From Patiria miniata (lineage: Eukaryota; Echinodermata; Asteroidea; Valvatida; Asterinidae), in NCBI RefSeq assembly GCF_015706575.1, contig NW_024037070.1, forward strand, positions 4,087,874 through 4,151,873: 64,000 nt of DNA, given 5' to 3'. Position numbers and translations under genes: made by a program. The notes under the pieces were generated by a model, which was not told where the DNA came from, did not search any database, and worked only from the letters and a program-made list of their open reading frames with translations. Below, one piece after another: positions 11,441 through 23,411 of the stretch (its first letter is position 1; the number at the start of each line of letters is the position of its first letter).

Positions 11441-11949
11441 TACCGACATTCTTTCGCTGTGAATACTGTCAAGGACTTCAAGGGTCTTCTTCCACACAAT
11501 CATGCCCTTTCTTTACAAAATTCTCAAAAACGCAGGTTTCAACTCATTGACAAACAACCCACGACCCACGGCAAATTCTCAGTTTCAAACAAGTGTTGCA
11601 GTCAAGTCCATCAATTTTCTTTTGGTACGAAAATGTAACGTGAGTAACTGATTTTGTGCGACTTGTTTATCATACATAACACATTTTTCTGGATGTCATC
11701 TTTGGTCCTTAGGTACCCGGTAGGTCTAGGTCTACTCTATCTACCATGGGGATAACAGTTATTAAACCTTTTCAGTAAGGTAATTACAGCCCAAGGAAAC
11801 TCAAAAGTTCATCAAAAATGTAACGTGAGTAACCGTGGAATTGCCCATATGGGCTCCGTGCTGGAACAAGAGAGGGTGTTTTTTACCACTTTTGAGAGCC
11901 CCATGGACAAGACACACACCGAGTGTCTGTACGTGAACTATATACACCC

Positions 11950-12120
11950 CGAGGACAGACAGACAAAGGGAGAACAACAGATTCTTTGTTGTCCTCGAGC
12001 ATTCATCTTTTGTTAAAAACGGTCCTCGATCTCGCGTTTGTGTGCCTAGTCTATGGGAGAGTGTTATATTACAGGGACAAAGGGAAAAAACAATTGCCTT
12101 GTCCTAAAGAGTTATGTAGC
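11950..12120. repeat. Dispersed intronic repeat, copy 1
   Basis: Shares ACAAAGGGAGAACAA, TCTTTTGTT, TGCCTAGTCTATG and AGGGACAAAGGGAAA, in order, with 14087-14262 in another intron of the same gene. I saw no terminal inverted repeats. Confidence 0.6.
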
Positions 12121-12343
12121 CCTGGCCTACACCACGTTATGGGGAAGTTTTTTATTGTTAGGCAAATTAGGACCAAGTTATGGGGACTTTCTGCTGTGTC
12201 CACAGCATTTGCGGTCCCCATAAACACCTCGTACAGACGAGTGTACATTTTTGTCCCCACAACTACGGAACAAGACTGCATATAATTTGGTACATGTGAT
12301 GGACTCAGCTGCATCACTCTTTCCAACTGGTCTGTTCACCAAC

Positions 12344-12517
12344 CTGTGTCGCAGTCATAGTTCCTATGATCCATGAAATCGGCAATGCTCAAAAACGCTG
12401 AGTTGCAGGTGTCGCACTTGTAAATCTCTTCGTCTTCGTCTTCTCCAACATCATCTACATCGTCATCAATGGCTGGGTCGTCATCTTCAAGGTCAAGCAA
12501 TTCTTCAGATTGTCGTT
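12344..12517 (-). CDS. ZNF423: ZNF423 exon with acidic region and N-terminal C2HC finger
   Basis: Acceptor TTTTCAG and donor GTTGGTG on the minus strand, phase 1 at both ends, 58 codons. It encodes a strongly acidic stretch (DDDPAIDDDVDDVGEDEDEE) and then YKCDTCNSAFLSIADFMDHR with a terminal Cys (NYDC), a C2HC finger. Human ZNF423 has the same arrangement: an acidic run, then [20 protein letters not shown] and a terminal Cys. This is finger 1 of the conserved 30-position array. The frame joins both neighbouring exons. Confidence 0.88.
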
Positions 12518-12815
12518 CTGAAAAGACAAATCTAGATTTTTAATGACTTAACTCAAGATCGAATCAAGTTAACTCAATTGCACTTTTGCGGTTCTCGGTG
12601 ACTCCACTGGAGTCCCTACAGGCAAATGACTCAACTCAAGTTAGAGTTTCGAGGAAGAAAGTTTTGGAGAAAAAAGAACTGGGGAAACTTAAAGAATGTC
12701 AGTGAGTTGCAATGACAGGTACCAACTAATCAGCAAAACTTCTCCCCAGCTAATTGGAAGAAGCAAACATCACCATGGTACCGTAAGATTGGTTACTCTG
12801 ACAATGCATGCTCAC

Positions 12816-12962
12816 CGCTTCTAGGTGGCTTCACTGAATGTCTTCTCTCACTCTCCGAGGCAATGGAGTCATTGTCATCGTCACAAAATGTCTTGAGATG
12901 GCTGCAGGTTGGGCTCTTTGTTGATTCCTCAAGATGCGAAGACTCCCCGGCACTCGATCGAG
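12816..12962 (-). CDS. ZNF423: ZNF423 N-terminal linker exon
   Basis: Acceptor ATCCTCAG, donor GTGAGCA, 147 nt, phase 1 at both ends. It encodes a Ser/Glu-rich linker (SSAGESSHLEESTKSPTCSH, then DDDNDSIASESERRHSVKPP). There is no folded domain and little family conservation. The support is matching splice signals and phase plus an uninterrupted frame. Confidence 0.78.
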
Positions 12963-12965
12963 CTG

Positions 12966-13063
12966 AGGATTAAAGAATACATTTTAAGAAATAACAATCA
13001 ATAACAATAATAATGAGGATTATAGAATACATTTTAAGAAATAACAATCAATAACAATTATAA
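12966..13063. repeat. Short tandem duplication in intron
   Basis: Two near-identical units of about 55 bp share AGAATACATTTTAAGAAATA and ACAATCAATAACAAT. The duplication starts directly beside the acceptor of the 12816-12962 exon. Confidence 0.7.
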
Positions 13064-13809
13064 TGTGGTGTTTATATCATTACTACCCCTGCTCATCGTG
13101 CTATGTGATCAGTTTTAATGCAGCAGTTTGAAATCACCATGCTCTATTCTATACCCTCATGCTTACATATATATGTACCGAATTTACTGAATATTCAAAT
13201 ATTCGATCAACAACTGAATATTTGAATAGCTTTTTGCCCGTTTGAATATTCGAAAACACAAAAGAACTATGCACATACACACATGACTGTGATGTCATTT
13301 TAACGTAAGTTGCGGCGCTTTATTGTCTGATGCCACTTTTTTGTCGACTGTAACTTTTCTGTCGACGGCGGTTCATTTTTCACATCCTTTTAGCAGGTTA
13401 AAGCGCTTTACAGTTATAAAATAGTTACTGCAAAACACTCCAGTGCCCCATATCGTTCACTGCACGCAAATTCTGACTGGCGCACTCTTAGTACAACTTT
13501 TACCGGCACAGCACGCAATTGAAGCTGGCAGTTTCGACTATCCAAATATTCAGTCAAACGCAGTTTCGAGTATCGAGTAATCAAATACTAAATTATTCCA
13601 AAATAGACGGCCCTAATTTATACTCCTGGGTAGAGAGAGAGAGGATTGTGGTAAAGTGTCTCGCCCAGGAACACAAGCAAAGTATGGACTCCTACACCAA
13701 TACCTCTAGATAAAACATCATTATCAATAGAACACCTCCCAAAAGCTCACAAGGACCAGTAATATAAAGAGCTACCATTCAAAACAGTTCAGGAACCTCC
13801 ATGTTTTTT

Positions 13810-13811
<2 letters not shown>

Positions 13812-13850
<39 letters not shown>

Positions 13851-13856
13851 AGTTGT
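13812..13856 (+). repeat. Poly-G run, 45 bp
   Basis: Uninterrupted G tract in a ZNF423 intron; on the transcribed (minus) strand it reads poly-C. The exact length is probably unreliable in any assembly. Confidence 0.9.
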
Positions 13857-14086
13857 GATCACAAAGCTCTCAAAGTGAGTTCCACATTATGAGTAGAAAG
13901 GAGCATTATGAGTAGAAAGGAGGGAGCACATATAAAAAGGAATTCACAAAATATAAAAGATAGATGTCTGTAACATAATGGGATGACTGGAAGGACTTAA
14001 CACAACTTTTAAAATAAGTTTAAGTCTGCCCAAATTTGTATTATTCACGAATAATACATGAATAATGTGTGCATGTATGGCTTTAC

Positions 14087-14262
14087 GATGGAGGATAGAG
14101 ACACAAAGGGAGAACAAAAGATCCTTTCAGTCCTTGAGAGTTGGGTCTTTTGTTGAAAATGGTCCTTGATTGTACGGTTATGTGCTTAGTCTATGAGAGA
14201 GTGTTTATTACAGGGACAAAGGGAAACACAAAGCATTGTCCTCTGGCATATAGAAATTCACG
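14087..14262. repeat. Dispersed intronic repeat, copy 2
   Basis: Same family and orientation as 11950-12120, diverged by substitutions and small indels. Confidence 0.6.
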
Positions 14263-14596
14263 ACTGCGTGTGTTTGTAAGAGTAAGTCACTTTCAAACCA
14301 GACTCATCCTATCAATTTGTTTTTACATGTATCTGTATTTTACTTGCTCATCTGAACTTGACCTTCCAAAGACAAAAATCCCCAAAACCAAAACACAATC
14401 TTTCTTTAATAAGGAAGTGCCTGGTTTTCTGATACAGTGTCACATTTGCCTGAAGTTTTTTTTTCTTCTTTTAGACAGGAAAGGGGAAGTTCATTGAGAT
14501 ACCAAAGCAAACTCTGGATGTTATTTCCTTCTTGATTACATGCACTTTACTAAACTAGTTTGTCACTGAAACGTCAACAAAATCGATACCACTGAC

Positions 14597-14713
14597 CTTT
14601 CTTGCTTCTGGTGTCGTCTGATAAAAACGAGAGCCTGTCTTCCTCAACCTCGTGGTCTGGTCTAGAAGATGGTCCTGCCTCACCGATAGCTAACCCCTTC
14701 AAGAATGGACCAC
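14597..14713 (-). CDS. ZNF423: ZNF423 N-terminal exon (39 codons)
   Basis: Acceptor TCGTCCAG, donor GTCAGTG, 117 nt, phase 1 at both ends. It encodes GPFLKGLAIGEAGPSSRPDH and then an acidic stretch, EVEEDRLSFLSDDTRSKK. It can be joined in frame either to the 42-nt exon at 15901-15942 or directly to the NuRD-motif exon at 37566, where the split codon gives Arg. Confidence 0.78.
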
Positions 14714-15900
14714 CTGGACGATAAAAAAAGAAGAACGAGAAAATATCATCATTACCTTAAAATGTCCACAACATGATGAAGACACCGTTTTCATTTTTCC
14801 CTACAACTTACAAGGGGCCACAATTTGTGGCGTCTCCTTCAAAACACAGAAATTTGCTAATGTTCAGCAGAAATAATTTGCTTATTAAAAAATATGTTAC
14901 CAGCCAAACTGTAAGGGAGTTTTGCTTGTGACTGGTACTCTGCTGGCTAAGCAAAGCAACATTTGTTTGAATATTTTCAGCTAAGCAATATTTTCTGCTT
15001 GGAAGCTCAATGACATTGGGCTCAGCCTCGACTCCATGGGCGCATGGGCGTTCCTCCACTTACCCCAAGTAACACTGATTGACTATTCAGAGCATACTGC
15101 GCTCAAATTACGAAGACTGCATGCCCTATGCGCTCGCACATCACGTACGAACACTTTTTTTTCAAGACTGCATGATGCCTGTACGATATGGATTCTGGAA
15201 GCCTCGTTTTTCGCCCCCCCCCAAAAAAAAAACTTCTATCTTGTGTTGTAAAGGGACAACAGAGGTACATACAATTAATATAAATCCTCGCTCTATAACG
15301 CGACGTCAAAATCTCACGTTTGAAAGGATTGATTCTACCCAAAAAAAGTTTCAAAATTTTAAGCACTGCATCGTGCGTTAAACACAACAACTGCAGTCCT
15401 TATTTAAATCTGCCAAATAGTGGCATATTTAAACACAATTCAGATGGCGCAAGGCATGATGGGAAACAACATGGCACAGCAAGATCGTACCCGTGGGTTG
15501 GGCCCAGCTTCCGGCAGCTAAATCTTTGAAAACACACATGACTATTGTAGTAGCAAGCAGGGGCATGCACTGTGTGTTGACTGCTTGTGCTATATTGAGC
15601 CAACAGGGAGGGATGTGGATCTCCAGGTCAAGCAATCAGCAGAGTTGACAAAAAGAAAAGGGTATCCAATAGACATAGAATGGCACTCCCTTGTACTTGG
15701 CAATCCCCAACACTTATCTGAAAAGATCTCTCTCTGAAATAAGCAGCTACATGTAGTCTGAGCTAGAGGACGGATGAGATTCTGGCTCCAAGTGTCTAGG
15801 TGATGCTACAAGAGGCCGAATCACTCAGCAAGCTTCGATATCTATGCGCTTTGTTTGGGTGACCAACCCCCCTTAGTTTACTGTTTAAATATCCACTCAC

Positions 15901-15942
15901 CTGGCAAATTATCGGCCCGACCCATTTTACATCGAATGTTTA
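15901..15942 (-). CDS. ZNF423: ZNF423 42-nt microexon or alternative first exon
   Basis: Donor GTGAGTGG at 15900. An acceptor-like ATTTATTCTTAG precedes 15942, giving a symmetric 42-nt exon (phase 1) that reads LNIRCKMGRADNLPG when joined to the upstream exon. It contains an ATG at 15925-15923, so it could also be the first coding exon of a transcript lacking the NuRD motif (1573 residues). Human ZNF423 likewise has isoforms with and without that motif. The sequence alone cannot separate the two readings. Confidence 0.6.
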
Positions 15943-16342
15943 CTAAGAATAAATTGTACAAGAAATAAACGCTTATAATCACAGACCAATTTAAACCCTA
16001 CTTTTTGTTTTAGCAGAGGGCACTACTGCACCACCTGCGATGTGCGGTTCATAAACAACTCCTCGGTAAAGGCACTACGTGTACAATGTAATTAAGATTG
16101 ACCCGATTCCCCACACTACCAGTATATCAAAAATTGCTGTTTGAAATTATAGCATTTCTATGGTATTACAAATCCCTTGTTCAAAAAGCTACATCGTAAT
16201 TTTTTTTTAAATTTAGGCATAACAGATTTCAAGACAGAACAGAATTGTATTTCATTAGGATACTTGCGATTATACTAACATGGTAAATCCTCGACTCAAA
16301 TCAAACAAAGCACAACGCCAGACATAAAAGTCAGGTACAGGT

Positions 16343-16731
16343 AGGCCCCCCAAAAAATAAGTCGGTCTCTGGTCAGCGCGCGTCCATTTTAATCATGCGC
16401 GTCACTCTTTTTTTTTTCCCAAAATGTTCTGCGGTAGCTCCAACAGCGCCCTCTTTTGCCGCACCTCCTCAATTTTTTTTTACCAAAGAGCACCAAGGAA
16501 TGGGAAACTGCACCAAGGCAAATGATCGAGAGCACCAAGGCAAATTATGGAGGACACCAATGTACATGAGGAAACCAAAAAAGCAAAATAGTACCCCACC
16601 TTTTCTGTACAATCCAAGCTTGAAGAAAAAAAAAAAGAAAAAAAAACAAACAAACAAACAAAAGCCGCGTCCCCGTGTCAATTCCGGAACTTTGGTCTGA
16701 CCAGAGACCAAATAATTGTTTGTCTTGGCCT
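16343..16731. mobile_element. GTCTCTGGTCAG-family MITE, copy 1
   Basis: About 390 bp, ending in AGGCCCCCCAAAAAATAAGT plus CGGTCTCTGGTCAG at the left and the inverted CTGACCAGAGACC plus GGCCT at the right. The interior has GCACCAAGG words. Other copies are at 47608-47988 (inverted) and from 63782 to the window end. Non-coding; superfamily not assigned. Confidence 0.75.
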
Positions 16732-16899
16732 TATGGTAATTTCCATAAATAATCTTCGAAATCCAAGTTTCTAGCCAGAACTTTATTGCATTACAACAAT
16801 ACGCAATGATTATTCAACGTACAGTCCATGTAAAGTAATAAACATCCTTGATCAAGCTTGAGAAAGGGATATTAACTCCCCCAGAATCAATCGACTCAG

Positions 16900-17500
16900 A
16901 ATTTAGGAGGACCAACCGCCTGCCAAGCTTGTAAGTTTTGTTTCTGGAAGTCAGAGGGGGGCGCACGCCATTCCCGCCCAAACAACTCAGGCTTAATGAA
17001 CCTCTTTTTATGTGTAAAAAAAGAAAAAAAAACACCAACATCCACAGCTCAATTACCTAGGCCTGATACCCCCTGCAAGGCGGGCACTCTGGAGTCTTAT
17101 ATTGATTTTCCTCCCCCATGCCGTGAATGCACTCCTCCAGACTTACATGGCCACATATGACCTGCACAGGGGGTTAGCATTCCCCCTGGGGGGTGGGTAA
17201 AAGTCTGGCTGTTTCCCAGGGCCTCTGATGTAGGCTGTAGAGAGACTGATATTTTCTGGTCTCCGTGGGGTACGGTTTCGTGCATGACCCTGGCTTAACA
17301 GGGGGGCATTGCTCACAGTATGGGGGACAGACAATTCCAGCAGTTGTCGGTTTCATTATTTTGTTCCCCTCCACAGCCCCCTGGGTTGGTCCAGCCCTCA
17401 GTCCATCCTGGTGTGTGGTGTGCTCACGCGGGCTCGGGGAGGAAGTAAATTCCTGTTTGTGGCACGGTTCCAATACAAAAACGCTAGAAGAATTCACACT
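16900..17500. promoter_or_regulatory. Candidate conserved non-coding block in ZNF423 intron
   Basis: GC-richer, single-copy-looking sequence (most distinct at 17080-17480), without TIRs or coding support, inside the large first intron. Vertebrate ZNF423/ZNF521 loci are known for many conserved non-coding elements. Assignment as enhancer is inference from composition and place only. Confidence 0.3.
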
Positions 17501-17732
17501 TCATGTAACGCATCTAAAAGTCATGACTGAATAAAATATGTTATGCTGAACCGGTATTTGTAGCTCTCTAATATTCAAAGCAGTGATAATAAAATTATAT
17601 TTCTGACAAAAGTGAAAACTGCAGACTCAGTTCTTATTCCTTTCAAGAATAACATAATACATGTGTAATAATGGGTGGTTAACTTCCCCCAAATTGGTAC
17701 TACGCTATGTATGTCTTTAAATGTACACAAAG

Positions 17733-18009
17733 GGTGTTACAACTGATAATGTACATGTAGTAACCAACGGCTAACAGAAATTGACGGATAGTGTGGTTAA
17801 ATTTACTACACTATCAGTCGATTGTTGTTACATTATCGGATAATGTAGCAAATATTGACTGATAGTGTACAATGTAGTAACATTTACTACACTATCAGTC
17901 AACTTTTGTTACATTATCGGTTAGTGATACAATATCAGTCAATTTGTGACATTATTGGTAGGTGATACATGTACAGTATCCGTTGGTTCCTACATTATCA
18001 GTTGTAACA
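17733..18009. repeat. Foldback element with nested hairpins
   Basis: Outer arms ACAACTGATAATGTA...TAACCAACGG and CCGTTGGTT..TACATTATCAGTTGT are inverted. Between them TACTACACTATCAGTC and its complement GACTGATAGTGTA alternate several times. It is non-coding and highly self-complementary. Confidence 0.7.
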
Positions 18010-18289
18010 AAGGGACCTACTGCCCCCCCCCCCAAAAAAAAAAAGAGAACAATATTGTTTTCAATTCTTGATAAATTTATACTTGTACAGTTAAATACAT
18101 ATCATACATGTACATACAGTCGTGTACAGGTGCACATATATATGTGCACATGTACATGTATATGTATGCATTTAAAACACATGAACATGTCTTTGTATTT
18201 CAACTGTGTAGGGTACGGGAACAACATATGTCATGGAGTACACAGGTGAATGTACATATTATGCAGTGGTTTATATCTCCCTGTTTTCC

Positions 18290-19235
18290 TCCTATGAAAT
18301 TAAATTGGGGCCTTGCCCGGTGCACGGCTTCTCTAGACAGTTGCAGTCAGTATTGGCCGCGGTGTAGATCATCAGCCCAAGGGGAGATGGGTCACCAGTG
18401 AAGTAGGCCACAATGACGAAGACAGGGAATCCCGCGGGGAACCGGGAGGCAATCAGATTGCCAAGGAAGAGCAGACCACTAGCCTGATGGAAATGGCGGT
18501 GAAAAAGAGAAGTAAAAATTTGCTGGCTGAACCAGCCTAGCTCCCCGGGGAGCTCTCGCATCGGAGATAAAGAAGACAATCCCAGCTGCAACTGGGCCCG
18601 GGCAGGGCTCCCCGCGGACCACTGCCAAATGGAAATGGACCTGGCTTATATCCCGCTGATGGTGGCAAATTACATTTAGGCCTCCGCGGGGACCTCCCGT
18701 CGAAATGATTGAAAATTGGAACTGCAGTATTCATGGCCCTCCCTGGGGAAGCTCAGTCAGGGCTGCCTGGCCCAGACTGGCTTTACGAATCTGAAAGGCC
18801 CCGGTCCAAGCGATGAAGGGAAAAAAAATGAAGCTGTATTATAACCTTCCCTGGCTCTGGCTAAGAGCCTCCACAGGGGGAGGCCAGTCACTCCCCAGGG
18901 GGGGCTCGGCAGAGCCTGAAGCAAACAACTAAAATTACATTTTCCAAGCCTGGGAAATCTGCCTCGCAGATGTGACTGCCGCTGCTGTGGCAAAATGCGG
19001 GGAGAGAGCAGAAAAACAGCCAGAGAGTCCCCCACGGTCTACGGGGGCTGAGCTGTTGGAGGGGGGAAGATGTGAAAGAGAGAGAGAGAGAGCGAGAGAG
19101 AGCAATGCGGGGGCCGGGGACAGGTGATTCTGTAAGGGAGAGCTTGGCCTAGCTTTGGCGTTCCCGTGGGAGGGTTCGGCAGAGTGGGTCTACGCCACAG
19201 TTCTGTATCCCTATCTCTCTCTCTCTCTTCTATGA
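18290..19235. promoter_or_regulatory. Candidate enhancer cluster, GC-rich block in ZNF423 intron
   Basis: Nearly 1 kb of GC-rich sequence without repeats except GA-rich tracts at 19076-19100 and 19210-19230. It holds E-box (CAGCTG), GATA-like (GGAGATAAAG) and CCATTTGGCA motifs. Short open frames on the minus strand lack domain homology and splice support. It may be a regulatory block; no conservation test was possible. Confidence 0.35.
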
Positions 19236-19824
19236 CTGTCTGCCTATAGGCCATGATTACCACACAAATGAGATACGCGCAGCTAACGGGGTCTGGGGAA
19301 CAACAAGCCCTGCCAAAGGATTCTTGCAAAATATACATTCGATACACAAAGACTGAGTCAGACATTGAAACAAAACACCACATTGTGTAGCCCTACATAC
19401 ATGTACATGTACATGTATGCATGCACGTAGGGCGGCCTCATGCATATGGTGTGTTGAGGCGAGGACTTCCTTTTTTTTCATAGAATAAGATATGTTTGTT
19501 ACCTTCAGGCAAACAACATTGTTCAAACTGTGTTTAATACTACAAAAGTCATCAATTAAAAATGCAAAAACTCTTTCCATTTAAAAATTTCACTTTTTAT
19601 CCAAAATGACAGTTGAGAGCAAAATCAGCAGCTGTAGCAGATTCACAGAGTTGCAAACATCGGAAAAATATAAACCAAGTCAACATGCACAGTGCAGTAA
19701 GTGAAAAACTTACATGAATGAATACAGTCAATAAAATGTTAAACAGCCTGAGCCGGCTTACGTATCTTGATGCATATTATCGGGTTGGGGTTAAGGACAA
19801 TGGTGCATTTGCTGTCCATTATGA

Positions 19825-19949
19825 AAATTCAAAAGTTGAACAAAGAAATTACTTATAGCGGGGGTTTGAACCTGCAACCAGTTTGTCTATGCCGTAGGTC
19901 GCAGGTTCAAACCCCGCTCCAGTCGATTTCTTTGTTCAAGTTTTGAATT
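19825..19949. repeat. tRNA-like hairpin element, 125 bp
   Basis: Arms AATTCAAAAGTTGAACAAAG and CTTTGTTCAAGTTTTGAATT are inverted. Inside, GCGGGGGTTTGAACCTGC and GCAGGTTCAAACCCCGC form a second inverted pair, each resembling a tRNA T-arm/B box. It is a hairpin of two facing B boxes, not a tRNA. Confidence 0.7.
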
Positions 19950-20209
19950 ACTATAACGTGTACACTCTTTGTGGTTTATTTCCATATTATCAAATTTGTC
20001 AACAAATGCAGAATCATGGCGCTTGATGTTATTTATTTCTTTTTACAATAGTGACCTTCATTTATTTATCATACACTGATGACATTACCACTCTTGTTAT
20101 GACATTGTAATCTTTATTTCTTAAGTCAACTCAGCCTTCTGACTCAAATTCCAAATTGACAAATCAAAACAATCTGACAGGCAGTCTGTTTGTTCTCTGT
20201 AGCCTTTGT

Positions 20210-20500
20210 GTAAAGTGCGTCCAGGTCCTACCAGTTTCTGGGCGGGGACACTGTAGTCGAGGGGGGATACCAGAATCCTGCAGGAAAGGATTAACAATGG
20301 TGTGTTCAGCCCTGAGTCATTGTACCTCACTGTCTAGCCGTCCCGAGGGGAATAGACAAGTCTCCCCACAGTTAGACTTTTACCGAGCTCGCCAACTTGG
20401 CCCAAGCCCTGGTGACGTTTGCGGCGTCGTCTTGCCCTGGATTCAGACCACGGGGCACGCGGGCCCCCAGACGCCCAAGACAAAGACAACAGGAAAGACA
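20210..20500. promoter_or_regulatory. Candidate regulatory block in ZNF423 intron
   Basis: GC-rich and repeat-free, with GGATTAA (paired-class/Otx-like) and ACAATGG (Sox-like) words near 20288-20300. Low specificity; listed because composition departs sharply from the neighbouring intron. Confidence 0.28.
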
Positions 20501-21156
20501 GGCCAACAAACTGGGTCTTTTGAAACATAAATCATCCATCACCCACCAAACCTACAAAGATGAGTCAAACCCTACCAAGATTCTTGAAGGCCAAAGTTTC
20601 TTGAGCTGTGCTGAACTGAACCTGAAGTCAATTACTTGAGGTCCAACCCAGAGGCAAAAACCCTGAAGAAAACTTGCCCATTTTTTGCTCAATTTCTTGT
20701 CAAACACAAACAGTGGTTAACATCAACTGATTTCTTTTGAGGGGAAATTCTCTTCCTGTACCGTAAGTTGGTAAAGATTTACTTCAATTAATCAACAGCA
20801 GAAGTGATTTAACACACGAAAGAATAACATTGCCCAACTATTTTTTCACAGTGAACTATTACGACAAAACGTTTAAATCAGGACCATTATGATTTCAACG
20901 GAAACAAACATCAGTCTTAAGGAATGCTAAAAATCCCCAGAAATTCTACTTCATTTGTCACATCATCACACACTTTAATTGACTCTCTTCTGGATAACTC
21001 TGAATTTTGCAAGGTAAGGGTTAACATACATGTAATTGGTAAAAAAAATTTGCAGGATGTAATTTGTGTTGGTGTCGTTTTGCCCTTCACCAACATATTT
21101 ATATTCACTGCACCTTCAGTGTTGTCCGAGGGTTTGCAATAAAATTCACAATCTTA

Positions 21157-21200
21157 CTTGGGTGGGACTCGAACCCATGACCTCCTACTTACTAGTGCAT
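21157..21200 (-). repeat. tRNA-like T-arm fragment
   Basis: Minus strand reads GGTCATGGGTTCGAGTCCCA followed by CCCAAG, a T-arm with B box. It closely matches the loop of the hairpin at 22008-22223, and nearby 21060-21100 (GCCCTTCACC) also matches that element's flank, so this is a partial copy. Confidence 0.55.
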
Positions 21201-22007
21201 ACAGGCACGTGAATTTTATACTCACCCGCTCTCAGAAAACACCAAATATAAAATGTTCATACAAAAATATCGCTAAGGGGCAAGCCATTTTCTGAAAGTA
21301 ACAATTTTTGTCTGTAGCTTTGTTTTCAGGAAACACTATCCATGACATCAGCTCATACAAAAACTTCTATTATGAAAAACATTCAAGTACATGTAAATGC
21401 TTTTGCTGCCTATGTGTACATAATTCAATAATTGACATTATTTAGTACCGGTAGGTTCCACACAGTCATAAATGTACAAGGATAAGGCATTGTTCTTTTC
21501 ATTCCTACATGTACATGTATCTCTTGCATAGACTTAAGAACACAAACTTACGTGCCAAGGACTGTTCTCAACAAAAGATCTCGGTTTGAAGACAACCATG
21601 AATAGCCTCTATTCACGAGTCGGCCATATTAAATTGAAAGCGAGGTAAAATCTTCATTTTTGGAACTTGGGAATAGAAATGAAAGCAATGACATTAACTT
21701 AATTACAAATTAATACCAGTCTGCTCTGATGAACAATTTCAAATTTGTAATTAAACATACCCTAATGTTTTGAGCCACATTTATAAAAAAAAAAAAAATT
21801 GAAAGTGAGGCGTGGAACGCATGAATAGTCTGGCACCATCCCATTCAACAGTTTACAACTTACAAAATACATTTGTACATACAGGGAACACGATAAAAAA
21901 AAAAAGGCCTCCACGTGAATCTCTTTCTCCTGTTGTCATCAGACCGTTTATACACACATACAGTAACTCCTGCATATGTATGTACAGCAAACAAGTCCAT
22001 TGTTCAT

Positions 22008-22223
22008 CAAATTAGGTTTTGCACCGACGTTTAAACACTGTATACTCAGTGTGTTACCTCCCGAGTGAAAGTTGGAAAAAAACACGACCTCCTGCTTTCT
22101 AGTGCAGGAGGTCGTGGGTTCGAGTCCCACCCGAGTGATTTTTCCAACTTTCACTCGGGAGGTACGGTAACACACTGAGTATACAGTGTTTAAACGTCGG
22201 TGAAGGGCAAAACCTAATTTGAT
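22008..22223. repeat. Long hairpin element with tRNA-like loop, 216 bp
   Basis: Arms of about 90 bp are inverted: ATCAAATTAGGTTTTG, TTTAAACACTGTATACTCAG and TGTTACCTCCCGAGTGAAAG on the left have complements on the right. The centre carries GCAGGAGGTCGTG and GGTTCGAGTCCCACCCGAGT, a perfect T-arm with B box. No coding frame. The near-perfect arms suggest a recent element. Confidence 0.8.
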
Positions 22224-23411
22224 TTATATCACCCCGACGCAAAATTCCATCTTATAAAAGTCCATTGTTTCGCGTGTCTGCATCTGAATTTTTTGCAAAA
22301 GTTTTTTTTTTTTTAAATACGTTGATGAAGTGAATTTGCAGAAGTTGGTTATCTTTTTGCAATCATTTTCTAACACTTAGACTGAATTACAGACGTTGAC
22401 TTACCTGAAACTTGAGGTCATCGATACATCTTACCATCAACTCAAATGACTTAAAAGAAATGTAATCATCTACTTGATATGAACAAAGAAGGTCACTCCA
22501 GACTTTGCCAAGAATGAGCAGAACTTTATCTTCTGCTTTCCTCAAGTACTACTGAACATGAACGTTGTATCAGAATTCTTGGCAGACTGCAAGACAAGGA
22601 CCACCCCTACCAGCCCTCCCCTTCCTTATATTTGGGTTCCTGCATCTTGATCACGGCCCGATAACGCTACAAGACAACTATCACGTATCTCAGACAAGTG
22701 TCTGATGACCTAGAGGAATTCAGGTCTTAATGGGCCGACGGCCCAGGAAACAACGATGACGTACTTTGGCACGTCATCATTTTGAGAAATGGCGTAAAGA
22801 CTAGCCGCCCAAGAACCACTGCCCACTTTACTCCTTGGTGTTAAAAAAAAAGAAAAAGAAGTGGTTCTAAAAATACAGCCAAGAGCCCGCCAACATGCAT
22901 ACATGTACGTCATTGTCTGCAAAGTCTGCCAATATTAGAGTGTACTTACCAAATTTAACTGGTGCATCGCCCACTTTGAATGGATATTTCAGGATGCATT
23001 ACCAAGCAAGCGGATTTAGGGTGGGTGGGGAGGGGAAAGCGGTTGGGTGGGAAATGGGGGTTTCAGTGGGGAAAAGGGCCGGTGGTGCATCATGTTATCC
23101 AAATGAAAACTCTGCTTGACATTTGTGCTCCTGCCGTAGAACACACACCCAGTTTAGATGTATCCAAATCCCACATACATACTGTACATAACATGTACTC
23201 CGAGAACATATCCACACTCTGGTTTTACTACACCACCAAGGACTGTATCATTCCCACTGTTTGGATTAATTTACAATTTTTCTTGACGTGTCCATATGGT
23301 GCAAATGCATGCTGTACAAAAGTGACATAGCCATTTTATTGCCAGGATCAGAAGTCATGCACTGTTGCATTAATGTGTACACTACACATGATCTACAGAC
23401 TACAAGTTACG
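22224..23411. other. ZNF423 intron, nothing recognised
   Basis: Mixed AT-rich and moderately GC-rich sequence with no supported exon, repeat boundary or RNA gene. Confidence 0.3.

Noticed and set aside
17174-19035. Minus- and plus-strand frames of 60-107 codons in GC-rich intron blocks
   Set aside because: No domain, splice context or conserved start; better read as non-coding blocks.
22085-22140. tRNA gene at the 22-kb hairpin
   Set aside because: Only a T-arm is present; there is no D-arm, anticodon arm or matching acceptor stem.
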